Shown here piece by piece: positions 1 through 8,514 of a DNA stretch of 64,000 nucleotides. The notes beneath the pieces are model-generated. The model was given only the letters and a program-made list of their open reading frames with translations. It ran no database searches and had not been told where the DNA came from. The translations under genes were made by a program, and so were the position numbers. Each line of letters opens with the position of its first letter. The first letter of the stretch is position 1. Source of the DNA: Alphaproteobacteria bacterium (GTDB lineage Bacteria > Pseudomonadota > Alphaproteobacteria > Paracaedibacterales > VGCI01); NCBI GenBank assembly GCA_016870095.1, contig VGCI01000002.1, forward strand, positions 1-64,000. The letters run 5' to 3'.

Positions 1-64
1 TGATAGCTTCAGCACCGAAAGAACATAGATCAATCAATGATTCTATTGTGTTGCAGGGAAACAT
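1..64 (-). CDS. Possible 5' fragment of a gene inside the left-edge IS
   Basis: An ATG at 62-64 (minus strand) follows a good ribosome binding site (GGAGAG, about five bases upstream) and opens a frame of 21 codons starting MFPCNTIESL that runs off the window. It starts about 60 bases inside the IS terminus, the usual distance for the first transposase ORF. The visible residues do not let me recognise a transposase family. It could also be unrelated to the IS. Confidence 0.3.
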   Translation of the reverse strand, partial: MFPCNTIESLIDLCSFGAEAI

Positions 65-127
65 AAGCTCTCTCCATTAAACAGAAATCCTAAATTAAAA
101 ACTGGACCTATTGTGGGGGGCTTGACA
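1..127 (-). mobile_element. End of an IS3-like insertion sequence running off the left edge
   Basis: Read on the minus strand, the segment starting at 127 begins TGTCAAGCCCCCCAC and continues to a TGGACC-type block (complement of 102-107), the layout of IS3-family terminal inverted repeats (TG...CCCCC...GGACA). An element that starts at 3170 in the opposite direction shares the 11-base core TTGTGGGGGGC with it (as inverse complement). The body of the element lies outside the window, so family and completeness are inferred. The terminus supplies the last codons and stop of the neighbouring secreted-protein gene, showing that it inserted into that gene. Confidence 0.55.
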
Positions 128-704
128 GTAAAATTCTTATTATTTCATTACCAATACCACTTAAGAATATAATTGGCTTTTTTTTATCCTCACTTAGGAT
201 TGGTATTTCAACTCTTTCACCTGTTTCTGAAATATATTCTAATGCGGCATTGCATGCATTGCGATGTTTTAACCGTTCAAAGTTTCTTCTTAAAATTGTA
301 CGAACTTTCTCATTTTTGAATAAATCTTCCGTGGGATCTAAATTTTGTTCCATATAATCTGCAATCTTTTGACCATCATCATTTAATTCCATAAAAAATG
401 TTTTAAGTTCAAATGGACAAGAAGGATCTAAAATAATTCCTTGAACGAGCTCAACAATATTTATTTTATTGAGTTGCTCTTGGAATGTTCTTAAAGAGTG
501 ATATAATTTTGCGTGAGTTTGTTCAAAAGAGAGGTCGCTTGATTCTTTATCAACAATTAAACTTCTTTTCCATAGAAAGCCCTCATCTTCTAATGCTAAA
601 TTTTCTAATGTTACACTTGGAATAGAGTCAACACATATAGCAATATGGGACTGTAATAAAAAGATAAAAGCCCAAATTCTAAAGAAAAAGGGTATATTTC
701 GCAT
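108..704 (-). CDS. Secreted protein, truncated at its 3' end by an IS
   Basis: A 198-residue protein of unknown function. Residues 1-24 form a signal peptide (charged start, long hydrophobic stretch ending near IAICVDS), so it is exported. The rest is hydrophilic and probably helical; no catalytic motif is recognised. The final residues (SSPPQ and the stop) are read from the terminal inverted repeat of the IS at 102-127, so the natural C-terminus is lost. The start lies one base after the stop of the upstream LRR gene with no clear ribosome binding site, which suggests translational coupling. Its size and position suggest it was a sister of the LRR protein whose repeat region was cut off, but that is inference. 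Confidence 0.6.
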   Translation of the reverse strand: MRNIPFFFRIWAFIFLLQSHIAICVDSIPSVTLENLALEDEGFLWKRSLIVDKESSDLSFEQTHAKLYHSLRTFQEQLNKINIVELVQGIILDPSCPFELKTFFMELNDDGQKIADYMEQNLDPTEDLFKNEKVRTILRRNFERLKHRNACNAALEYISETGERVEIPILSEDKKKPIIFLSGIGNEIIRILLSSPPQ

Positions 705-705
705 A

Positions 706-1554
706 TTATTTAATAACTATTTTTAGAGTATCCCGGTTTTTTAGGGGGATATATTCGCGTAAGTATTGAAGGGTTAATTCTCCGGGTCCAAAGTTTTTCC
801 CAATGTTTATTTTTCTTAAATGTTCTAAATGAAATAAATTTATTAAACATCTAAGACCATTATCGCTTATTTTATTGCTGCGTATGTTAATTTCTTCAAG
901 CAAAACATGATTCGCTAATTCATTTACAACAACAAGAAGTCCATCATCTGAAAGCAAATTATTTTCAAGGGTTAAGGATATAAATGTACCTCGCATTCGA
1001 TTTAAATATGATGCAACTTCACTAGTTATACGCGGACTTGAATTACCGAGATTATTTTCTGAACGTATATCAGAACCTAACTTGTCGAAGACAATTGCTC
1101 TATTAGAAAGATCAAGGAAACTTAAAGACCTAAACATTGATTTAATTCTTTTTTCTGTAAGATCTAATTCTTGTTCAAGTCCAAAAATCCCCTTTGATTG
1201 TACCCACGCCCATAAACGTCGAGCACTAGGTTCTAACATTCCGTAGATTTGGGGGTTTTTTAATTTGGATATTGTGCTAGCGCTAATACTTGATGCCTGG
1301 GCAAGAACATCTTGCGAAGGGCACGCACGTATAAATCGTATTACTAGCTCTCTGTCATAATCTTTCCCAATAACTGTCCGTATCAAACTTTCTTCATGAG
1401 AAAGCTCACGTTTTACAGGCACATTAACTTCTGAGAAAGACATATTTTCTAGCCTCTTTTCTAGGCCTTCTAATTCATTTTCAATAGATACAACTGCATC
1501 AATGTAAAAAGCACATAATACAAAAAAAAGGGAAAATTTTATAGGTTTTTTCAT
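706..1554 (-). CDS. Secreted leucine-rich-repeat protein
   Basis: A 282-residue protein with a signal peptide (residues 1 to about 23, ending near DAVVS). Residues 30-150 are a helical region of unknown type. From about residue 190 there are two to three leucine-rich repeats of the ribonuclease-inhibitor style (ISLTLENNLLSDDGL, then LEEINIRSNKISDNGL, then LRKINIGKNFG), which bind protein partners. A short exported LRR protein in a host-associated bacterium could act on host or surface proteins, but no eukaryotic-type secretion signal is visible. It is the first gene of a two-gene minus-strand unit with the truncated gene at 108-704. Confidence 0.65.
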   Translation of the reverse strand: MKKPIKFSLFFVLCAFYIDAVVSIENELEGLEKRLENMSFSEVNVPVKRELSHEESLIRTVIGKDYDRELVIRFIRACPSQDVLAQASSISASTISKLKNPQIYGMLEPSARRLWAWVQSKGIFGLEQELDLTEKRIKSMFRSLSFLDLSNRAIVFDKLGSDIRSENNLGNSSPRITSEVASYLNRMRGTFISLTLENNLLSDDGLLVVVNELANHVLLEEINIRSNKISDNGLRCLINLFHLEHLRKINIGKNFGPGELTLQYLREYIPLKNRDTLKIVIK

Positions 1555-1689
1555 TTTTGTAACCTTTCGTAATTTACATAGTATTCTAATCCTTTTAACA
1601 GAATAAGGATAGTCAAAATTTAATTTTCAAATTTAATAATCTTAGTAGACCATTTATCACCTAAGTTTTATGGATATGCTGAATTTATT

Positions 1690-1985
1690 GAGAAAGTTTG
1701 GAAGAAGAAGTAGAGTCGTTTTGTAAAAAGGCTGGCTCTATCTATGGCAGAGAACTATAATAGATACCGGGAACCTAAAAGTATCATCGAATATACTGTG
1801 AGGCATCACTATCTCTATAAGTTTAGCTTAAGAGATGTAAGTGAAATGCTCATGGAGCAAGGCCCGAAAGTTCCTTATGAGACCATTCGTAAATAGTGTA
1901 ATTGGGGTCCTCGTGCTTATGAGCTATCCTTAACAAGGATACGGCAGGACCTGTGGATTTATGCCTACCTTGCTCTCATTGTTGT
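1690..1985 (+). pseudogene. IS6-family-like transposase remnant
   Basis: From ATG 1744 the frame reads about 50 codons, with FSLRDVSEMLMEQGPKVPYE followed by TIRK then TAG at 1894-1896. This matches the N-terminal SLRDVEELMxERG...TIxRW segment of IS6/IS240 transposases, and the amber sits where that family has tryptophan. The frame resumes with CNWGPRAYE and then degrades before any DDE catalytic motif. The element is dead; its inverted repeats are not identifiable. Confidence 0.55.
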
Positions 1986-2520
1986 AAAGTACGCATGCTA
2001 ATACCCATAAGAGAAGAAAAAGCTGCTTGCGATAAAATTAATTCATAACGAACGCTGCTACGTCCTCAAAATCATTTGTTCCGGAATCGAGCTTTTTGGT
2101 GTCTGTTATATTCATGTGTCATTTCCTTTTTTGAGTTCATGTTATACTCAATAACACAGTCTTGTGAACACTCCCCTCTTCCAACATTTTACTCCAAACA
2201 ATTTGACGCGGCCCAGCTTAAGCCTTTCCTTTTGATTCAACTGTTGATACTTTTTCATGGCAACAATCCTTTTCTTTTTTATCAAAAAGTAAGATTGTTG
2301 CACTTCTTTCTAGAATCCAAGCGTCGCACTATTTAGCCTGCTTAAAAAATAAGCTATCGATGATACTCTGCTTCAATTTCATTCCGGTCATGAAAGTTTG
2401 CAATTTCATACAATATATTGAAAACATTCCATTCCTGACGCTCAATATGAGTAAGAAAACGTTATTACAAAACTTCCAATTTAAGGATGTATTTTTGCAA
2501 GCGGCCCTTCAAACGAATCC
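1986..2520. other. Decayed intergenic DNA
   Basis: Short plus-strand frames at 2076-2336 and 2360-2605 have no ribosome binding site and unnatural composition, and are rejected as genes. On the minus strand an ATG at 2256-2258 opens MKKYQQLNQKERLKL, which resembles the N-terminus of IS30-type transposases but stops after about 36 codons. The stretch is probably the debris of one or more insertion sequences. Confidence 0.35.
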
Positions 2521-3036
2521 TTACATCGGGCCTACTTCTTCCTCCTCTTCATCAGATATTGGTGGGTGTATCTCTAAAAGATGCCAGTATAATTCCTTTT
2601 CTTGATCTCTAAGTTCCTCAAGTTCTTTAGTTAACGCATGGTATTTAGATGTATATGATATTTCATCCCACCATTCAGGAGCTATTTCACCTGGCTTTTT
2701 TGCCTCTTCATTTATTTCAGTTTTTAAAGACTTTATTCTTTTTTTTCTTTCTTTTGATTCCTCTAACATAATCCTATGTCTTTTCTCCCTTTCTTGTTCC
2801 TCTACTTCTTCATCATAAAAATCAGTGGGGTCATTCTTTCTGAGTTGCAAATTAGGAGCATTATTACCATTATTACTTTCTTCTAATGTATTTAAATTCA
2901 TATGGAGTTGAATGTTATTTTGGTTTAATGATAAGTTTTTATCAACTTTCTCTTTTTCATCGCTTGCGAAGTTATTTTCTAAAAGAATAGTACATATAAA
3001 TACCACTCTTAATATGACATTACTTGATATTTTCAT
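2521..3036 (-). CDS. Secreted charged coiled-coil protein
   Basis: A 171-residue protein of unknown function. Residues 1-25 are a signal peptide (ending near LLENNFAS). Residues 70-165 are dominated by Glu, Lys and Arg with heptad-like spacing, suggesting a long helical coiled coil; the C-terminus is a run of Glu ending EEEEVGPM. There are no cysteines beyond the signal region and no recognised domain. It stands alone, facing away from the DUF4917 gene. A role as an exported effector or envelope spacer is possible but not shown by the sequence. Confidence 0.5.
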   Translation of the reverse strand: MKISSNVILRVVFICTILLENNFASDEKEKVDKNLSLNQNNIQLHMNLNTLEESNNGNNAPNLQLRKNDPTDFYDEEVEEQEREKRHRIMLEESKERKKRIKSLKTEINEEAKKPGEIAPEWWDEISYTSKYHALTKELEELRDQEKELYWHLLEIHPPISDEEEEEVGPM

Positions 3037-3169
3037 TGTGATTAAGATCCTTCCTTATTTCTGAGGGTTACTTACATGATAATCTTAATAAAATATCACT
3101 TCAGGTCAAATAAATTAACATAAATAATAATGAAATTAAACTGAATATTTTGATTAAAACATGATAAGG

Positions 3170-3257
3170 TGAAGTGCCCCCCACAAGAACCGGACACCTT
3201 GAATTAGCCGATTAAGTTACACCTCACTTGTCCAGTCTTAAGGGATAGCACTTTCGA
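3170..3257. mobile_element. MITE-like short inverted-repeat element
   Basis: The left arm reads GAAGTGCCCCCCACAAGAAC then CGGACA from 3171. The right arm at 3229-3256, read on the opposite strand, is GAAAGTGCTATCCCTTAAGA then CTGGACA. The arms match at about three quarters of positions (GAA-GTGC--CC---AAGA-C-GGACA). Both are IS3-like terminal repeats, with only about 35 bases between them and no coding capacity. This is a deletion derivative or MITE of the element whose end lies at 102-127. Confidence 0.55.
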
Positions 3258-3433
3258 GATCGTTTAAGTAATTGCCTAAAAAAACTTCTTACCTAAGAAC
3301 GATAGATAATTGACAATATCTGAATATAAAGTAAGAGCTCATTTACATAAAAAACTTAAAGCAGGACTGGTGTACGTAGAGGCCCATTAATGATTTGTTT
3401 ATAATGATTGATTAAGATGAGTTATCAAAATGC

Positions 3434-4464
3434 ATGTTTGGAGAACTCATGAAATCATTTAATGAATTAGCAGATTTTTATCAACTTGTTAGAGAGATAA
3501 ACAATAAAAGCCTTGTGTTTCAAAATTTATTGATTGGTAATGGGTTAGGCCTTTCACATCCTAATCCAAAAATTAATGAGGTATTTACGTTTGTCGCTAA
3601 AAAATTCATCGACAATAAGCTTATAGAAGCCTTGGAAATCAAAAGATTAATAGTCCTGAGAAATTTCTCGAGAAATCTTGGCTAATAATTAAAAAACACA
3701 TCATTAATAAATATATGATAGATATATATAGTAAGCCCATGTTAATAAGGGAATATTATATATCGGATTTTCTAACAAGCTTCCATAATGTTTATACCGT
3801 TAACTATGATCCTTTCACATACTTGGCAATTTCGAGAATTATTAAGAAAAAAGGCAGAAAATATACCGATTGTATATTATTTGATGGAAACTATTTAGAT
3901 TATAATAACTCCGAAGACAGAGTTATTAGCCGCTTAAATGATTCGAGCACTAGAAAGCTTCTTTATTTGCATGGTGGGTTTCATTTATTCATTAGAGAAT
4001 CAGGTATAATAAGGTATTACAGGACTAATAACGACTTTCGTAGAACGGTTCGAAACCTTTTCAAAACCAAGGAAGAACAGCCATTATTAGTATTTGAAGT
4101 TAATTCTGAGCGTAAGCAAGAAATAATTAACAATAATAATTTTTTAAAAGCTGCTCATGAGCATCTTAAAGTTTCTAAAGGAAAACTCTTAATATTTGGG
4201 ATGTCATTTAGAAATGATAATCATATTCTGAAATTGCTTTCGGAAAGTAACGCTGAAAAAATTTTCATTACATTCTTCCAGAAACATGAATACAAATATT
4301 TTTTTAAATTGTTAGCCGATAACGGATATCATAACTTTATCCAAAGAATATATCCTTACAAAATATCAAAGCATAGTAAACACATTCTTTGGGAGAAAGC
4401 TAGAAGAACACCATTTGAGAAGAAGTTGTTGCGATGGGATAATTATGGATTAAATTTAATATAA
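3434..4464 (+). pseudogene. DUF4917 family (SIR2-like) protein, one frameshift
   Basis: Frames 3434-3685 and 3715-4464 together encode one protein of about 343 residues, the normal DUF4917 length. The N-part carries the nucleotide-binding type loop LLIGNGLGLS. The C-part carries YTVNYDPFTY, LLYLHGGFHLF, a PLLVFEV segment and LLIFGMSFRNDNHIL, the conserved order of this family. These motifs resemble the SIR2 fold used by many antiphage NADases. In the second frame, sense coding extends back to about 3646 (INSPEKFLEKSW), so the shift lies in or next to the AAAA run near 3641-3644. Either the gene is broken, the base is an assembly error, or slippage restores it. It sits between IS remnants with no partner gene, so a defence role is only suggested. 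Confidence 0.75.
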
Positions 4465-4515
4465 TTATCCTAGTTTATCTTATTTTATTTACTCAGCAGC
4501 ATATTAACTTAAAAA

Positions 4516-5835
4516 CTGAGCATCTCTAAAAAGCCATATTTTCATGGATAGAAGTCATCAAAAGACTCACGCTGCAAAAAAAGCCATGATAATTGTTTGA
4601 TAGCTGTTAATTTGATTGGCTTTTAAGCCTTTTTTGTAAGGAGTTTGGTCTCTTTTAGGACAAGCAAGGCGCAGTTATCCTGCTAAGACGCTTCGTTTTT
4701 CCCAAAAAACAAGCCTTTTCATATTATAAGCCATATTCGCAAGAGTGATTTTGACTGTAGCCCGTTGTAACCCGATCGTTCGGATAAATAACCCCATTTG
4801 TTCTTTTTGCACCGCAAAAACATGTTCAACTTTAGCCCGAATCTTAGACTTTGTCTTATTCCCTTGACGTAAGTAAACCGAAACAGGCTTGTTCTTTGGT
4901 TTCTTGCGATGAGGCTGAGAACGGAATCCTTGATCTGCTAAAAATCGTTCATTTTCTCCCGAACGATAGGCTGTATCACCCCATATCAGGCGAGCTGTAT
5001 TATTCTTGTCTAATATCTTTTTGAGAACTTTACCATCATAGCAGCTTGCCTCTGTCACCTGATATTTGCGATTAAACCCATAACGGTTATCCGTTGAGAT
5101 ATGATTCTTGTAGCCAAAGAAAGGAATGGCAATATCAACAAGATTGTCTGACCCTTTTGATTTTTTGTACTTAACAATCTATCTCACATCTCGATCTTTT
5201 TGGGCTAATTTGGCAGGATTAGCTTTCCAATCTTCAAGAATGTTGCCAGCTTTAATTTGTTCTTTTTCTGATACAGTCATGCGTTGACGAGGAGCAGATA
5301 CGATACTGGCATCAACAATTTGCCCACTCATGGCAAGAGAACCCTAGTCCTTTAATAACTGATCAAAAATCCCGAAAAGCTTCTTGTCCAACTCTTGGTG
5401 TTTTAATCGTTCCCGATAAAGCCAAACTGTTTTGGCATCAGGAATTATATCCCATAGATGAAGCCCCAAGAATCTCATAAAACTCAAGCGGTCTTTAATT
5501 TGAAATTCAATCTGGTCATCAGATAAGGTATAGAGACTCTGTAAAATCAAAATCTTAATCATCAGGACGCTATCGTAAGGAGGACGACCTCCTTTGGAAC
5601 GATCTGGCGCTAGGCAAAGGCTAGATTCTAATTCACCCCGAAACACTTCAAAATCAACAACTTCTTCTATTTTCTCAAGAGGATCTCCAAACTTTGATAA
5701 ACTCTCGCACCGATTCGATAAATCAAAAAATCCAGGATGACTCATCCTAAACTCACCCTTGCTTCTTCTTACTTAGTCTGAGCCGAGTTTATCACAGATC
5801 CTTCCATCCTTCAGGCGGTTTTTAGAGGTGCTCAA
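4516..5835 (-). mobile_element. IS5-family insertion sequence, inactivated
   Basis: An element of about 1.3 kb bounded by imperfect inverted repeats: GAGCATCTCTAAAAAGCC at 4518-4535 and, on the other strand, GAGCACCTCTAAAAACCGCC at 5814-5833. Its single transposase gene is interrupted by two in-frame stops (see that entry). Target-site duplications cannot be fixed with confidence because the outer ends of the repeats are ambiguous. It lies between the DUF4917 gene and the ISNCY remnant that borders traD. Confidence 0.75.
4675..5745 (-). pseudogene. IS5-family transposase with two in-frame amber codons
   Basis: The N-part (5344-5745) has the IS5 N-terminal domain (GGRPPYDSVLMIKILILQSL, then SDDQIEFQIKDRLSFMRFLG). 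The C-part (4675-5058) has the DDE core WGDTAYRSGE and KVEHVFAVQKEQMG. The two are in the same frame, and the whole interval between them reads as transposase (IVDASIVSAPRQRM, FFGYKNHISTDNRYG). Only two TAG codons break it: one after DQLLKD near 5341 and one in KDRDVR*IVKYKK near 5180, where the family usually has tryptophan. All three DDE acidic residues remain. Point-mutation decay is the simplest reading. Confidence 0.85.
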
Positions 5836-5857
5836 CTTTGCATGTATCAAACCTTAG

Positions 5858-6040
5858 GGAGTTCTAGTAAGTAATGCTTAACTTCCTCAATAGTCATTAT
5901 GCCTCTTAACTTTAAACGCCTTTTCTAGATCGGCTTGTAGTGCCTTAATGCGCGCGTTCTACGTGATCTTTAGCTTGCTGAGATTTCGCACAAATAATCT
6001 CTATATTTAATTCTTTTAAGGCTCAGCCAAATTGCGTAAT
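5858..6040 (-). pseudogene. ISNCY-type transposase C-terminal remnant
   Basis: Translated across several frameshifts, the minus strand gives KELNIEIICAKSQQAK, then VERA, KALQADLEKAFKVK and, after another shift, EEVKHYL. This follows the conserved LKELGIEIIxANSPQAKGRVERAxxTLQDRLVKELRL segment of the integrase core of ISNCY transposases. Nothing upstream or downstream of this piece survives. It abuts the 3' end of traD, exactly where related conjugation clusters continue into the relaxase gene. Confidence 0.6.
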
Positions 6041-6074
6041 TCCATAATGATCGATAATTTATTTTATGAAAAGT

Positions 6075-7784
6075 TTAATTTATACTTTCTTTAAATCCAT
6101 TTGCTACATTCGGTAGCTTATGAATTTTGAATTTCACCTTCGCAATTGGATAGTCTCCTGGAAGCTTTAGGTAGGCTTGTAAGTCCGGCAATTTCATCAA
6201 ACGATCAGGATGGATCGTTGGCTTTTCTTTGCGTTGGTCGTTGAGAGAGACCCCGTCTCGCATCTGGTGAGCACCATACGAGATATTCTCCATTGTTTCG
6301 GAGACTTCTTGAGTACCTAGCCACTTAGACATACGCTCGGCAATCTCTGCTCCTTCTATGCGAAACACCACTTTTGTACTACATAGGTTAGCGATGGATT
6401 TGACGATATGTTGGCCATAAATCTCGTCTAATTGACTCATATCCTGGGTGCCTAAAATCGCGCATCCTCCATACTTTCGAATTTCGGCTAACATAGTTTG
6501 CAACTTCGGCAATTTCTTGATGGCTGGAAGCTCATCAACGACGATCCAGAGGCGGCGTTCCTGACTATCGGGAAGACCCATCAGTGCCTCCGTCGCAATG
6601 GCCGTCCATAGGGACATAAGCGGCGCAATTTCCTCACGCAATTCGGGTGGCGAGGATAAGAACAGCCAACCTTCACTCTCTTCATCTTTTACCCATTCTC
6701 GAATAGAAAAGGGGCGCTCGGTTTCTTTAAAGAATGTTAAACACTCTGTATGGGCTTGCAAGTTTGATCGCACGCCCATCACTGTCTCAGCCGCATCTGC
6801 ATTCATAATGGCTGCAGCATTGCTATCCTTATAAAATGATTCGATTTCACGTATGGGCCCGTTGGTTGCATAACGGAAGAAGTCTTTATTGGTCAGCCGA
6901 TGGAGTGCGTGCAGCTTTTCAGCCGTCGCCATAAAAACTACCCGACTGGCTTTCGTCCAATAAGATTCATTACCTTTGCCGTCCGCAGGTATGAGAACCG
7001 ATGATATCAGGCGTAAGTGATGAAGTTTCGGACAATCGCCCCAAGTATTCCAAGGTTTTGAGCGTGCATCCTGGGGATTCAATATGATGTCTTTCTCTGA
7101 TCGATAATACTTTTCAATAAAACCACCCGTCATATCAACAATGATTGCGCGCTGTTTCTTGGCTCGAATCTGCTGTAAAAGTTCATGTATGCAATTGGTT
7201 TTACCTGATCCCGTCGTTCCAATTATCAACGTGTGCTGCTTCTCCTTATCTTTGATGAGAGGAACACCCCCTAAAGTGAAGTCCGAAGTCTCTTTGCGCC
7301 TTTTTATCAACTTCTTGAGTGTTTTAGCCGAAACAACTTCCGTTCCCGATAGGATGCGTTTACGGGCTGTAGAATGTCCTCTCCATATCCAAATTCCACA
7401 AATGAAGCAGAATACCCAAACCATCACTCTAAGCGAAAGCCACGCATTGTCGATAATCTGTTGTTTCACATTTTTGGCATGAATTTGATGTCTGCGGTCT
7501 TTATAGATGTTGATTGAACGAACGATTCTTTGAGTTCCATTCGGATCAGTGTAAAATTGTGTGAGTTTGTTTTTCTTCACAAAAGGAAGGTCTAGCTTAA
7601 ACTCTGCCCAATGATAAGCCCATGCTGCTGAGCGTTCGTAAGGTGTGTAATCAAGCCAGCTCTTCGTTCCAAAGAACAATATGCCTATCAACATTGTAGT
7701 GATAATCGTGACAACCAGCACTTGACGAATCATATGGAGATTATGGAGGGTAACCTGACCACCTCGAGTAAAAGTTTTCATCAT
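6075..7784 (-). CDS. traD: TraD, conjugative coupling protein
   Basis: Type IV coupling ATPase that hands the relaxosome to the secretion channel at the inner membrane. Start set at ATG 7784 (MMKTFTRGG), seven bases after AAGGAG, giving about 569 residues; a longer frame to 7823 lacks a ribosome binding site. Two transmembrane helices lie near residues 20-38 and 115-135. The Walker A motif IIGTTGSGKTN is near residue 188 and the Walker B stretch RLWIVVDELPAI near 412, followed by the TraD/TraG-type C-terminal domain. It is shorter than F TraD (about 717 residues) and lacks the long relaxosome-binding tail, as in rickettsial homologues. It is the last tra gene; no relaxase follows. Confidence 0.93.
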   Translation of the reverse strand: MMKTFTRGGQVTLHNLHMIRQVLVVTIITTMLIGILFFGTKSWLDYTPYERSAAWAYHWAEFKLDLPFVKKNKLTQFYTDPNGTQRIVRSINIYKDRRHQIHAKNVKQQIIDNAWLSLRVMVWVFCFICGIWIWRGHSTARKRILSGTEVVSAKTLKKLIKRRKETSDFTLGGVPLIKDKEKQHTLIIGTTGSGKTNCIHELLQQIRAKKQRAIIVDMTGGFIEKYYRSEKDIILNPQDARSKPWNTWGDCPKLHHLRLISSVLIPADGKGNESYWTKASRVVFMATAEKLHALHRLTNKDFFRYATNGPIREIESFYKDSNAAAIMNADAAETVMGVRSNLQAHTECLTFFKETERPFSIREWVKDEESEGWLFLSSPPELREEIAPLMSLWTAIATEALMGLPDSQERRLWIVVDELPAIKKLPKLQTMLAEIRKYGGCAILGTQDMSQLDEIYGQHIVKSIANLCSTKVVFRIEGAEIAERMSKWLGTQEVSETMENISYGAHQMRDGVSLNDQRKEKPTIHPDRLMKLPDLQAYLKLPGDYPIAKVKFKIHKLPNVANGFKESIN

Positions 7785-7909
7785 GAGCTTTGCTCCTTTG
7801 AGATTGTTAAAAGTGCCACACATCTATGATTTTGTTGAAGAAAAGATTGAAGAATTTCCATTTGCTTTAAATATTTTGTGGTAAAGTTAATCATGGAAGG
7901 ATGGAAAAG

Positions 7910-8482
7910 ATGACTGATACAGCCAATACATCTATCGAAACTCCGTTGGAAGAAGTTCCTAAGTTCAAAGTGAAGTTTTATCGCGATAAACGCATTTACA
8001 TTACGGCCTTGATGAGCTTCTGCATCTTTGTTGCTACGGAAAACCTCTTCCTTTCCCTTCTGTCTCATGTGATGTTGACCCTTTTTTGGGAATGGTGGTT
8101 CTTTACCTATAGAGGCTATAAAGACTCTTTGCGTGCTTCTGAAGCCTATTTCCAATGGACTCAAGTGACTCCCCAGCAAATGGATGAGTTTAATGCATTC
8201 ATGATTAAATTGCGCAGAATAGCATTTCCAATGAGTATTTTCATGGCCCTCACGTTTTATTTTTTTGTAGAAGATGTGGGTTACTACACTGCATTTCTGT
8301 TCACATATCTTGGTATCGTTGTCATCCCCTCTGGAATTGCGATGCTGCTTGGAAAAATTAAATATCCCTATCCACCACTTAGTAAGAATCAAGAGTACCA
8401 ATGGTCTTATCCGATGAGCGTTATTCACAGTCCGATGTACAATGCGGCTTCGAATAACAAGCTGGCAAATCCCTACTCTTGA
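7910..8482 (+). CDS. Four-helix inner membrane protein in the traG-traD gap
   Basis: A protein of about 190 residues with no recognised family. ATG 7910 is preferred because GGAAGG lies nine bases upstream; ATG 7901 directly abuts that site. Hydrophobic segments lie near residues 30-50, 50-68, 103-123 and 128-150, with a basic loop in between (FFTYRGYKDSLRAS) and a hydrophilic Pro/Tyr/Asn-rich tail, suggesting both ends are cytoplasmic. It runs against the tra operon in the gap between traG and traD. In F plasmid that gap holds traS, a small inner-membrane entry exclusion protein that acts through TraG. An analogous role is a positional inference; I see no sequence likeness to TraS. Confidence 0.7.
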   Translation: MTDTANTSIETPLEEVPKFKVKFYRDKRIYITALMSFCIFVATENLFLSLLSHVMLTLFWEWWFFTYRGYKDSLRASEAYFQWTQVTPQQMDEFNAFMIKLRRIAFPMSIFMALTFYFFVEDVGYYTAFLFTYLGIVVIPSGIAMLLGKIKYPYPPLSKNQEYQWSYPMSVIHSPMYNAASNNKLANPYS

Positions 8483-8514
8483 TGGAATTGGATTTATGAA
8501 GGATAAATTCATAA

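Noticed and set aside
2076-2605. Two plus-strand frames (2076-2336 and 2360-2605)
   Set aside because: No ribosome binding site, odd composition, location in IS debris, and the second overlaps the start of real coding on the other strand.
4675-5745. Stop-codon recoding (amber read as an amino acid)
   Set aside because: In-frame TAG codons were seen only in transposase remnants; the intact core genes do not contain them, so decay explains the data.
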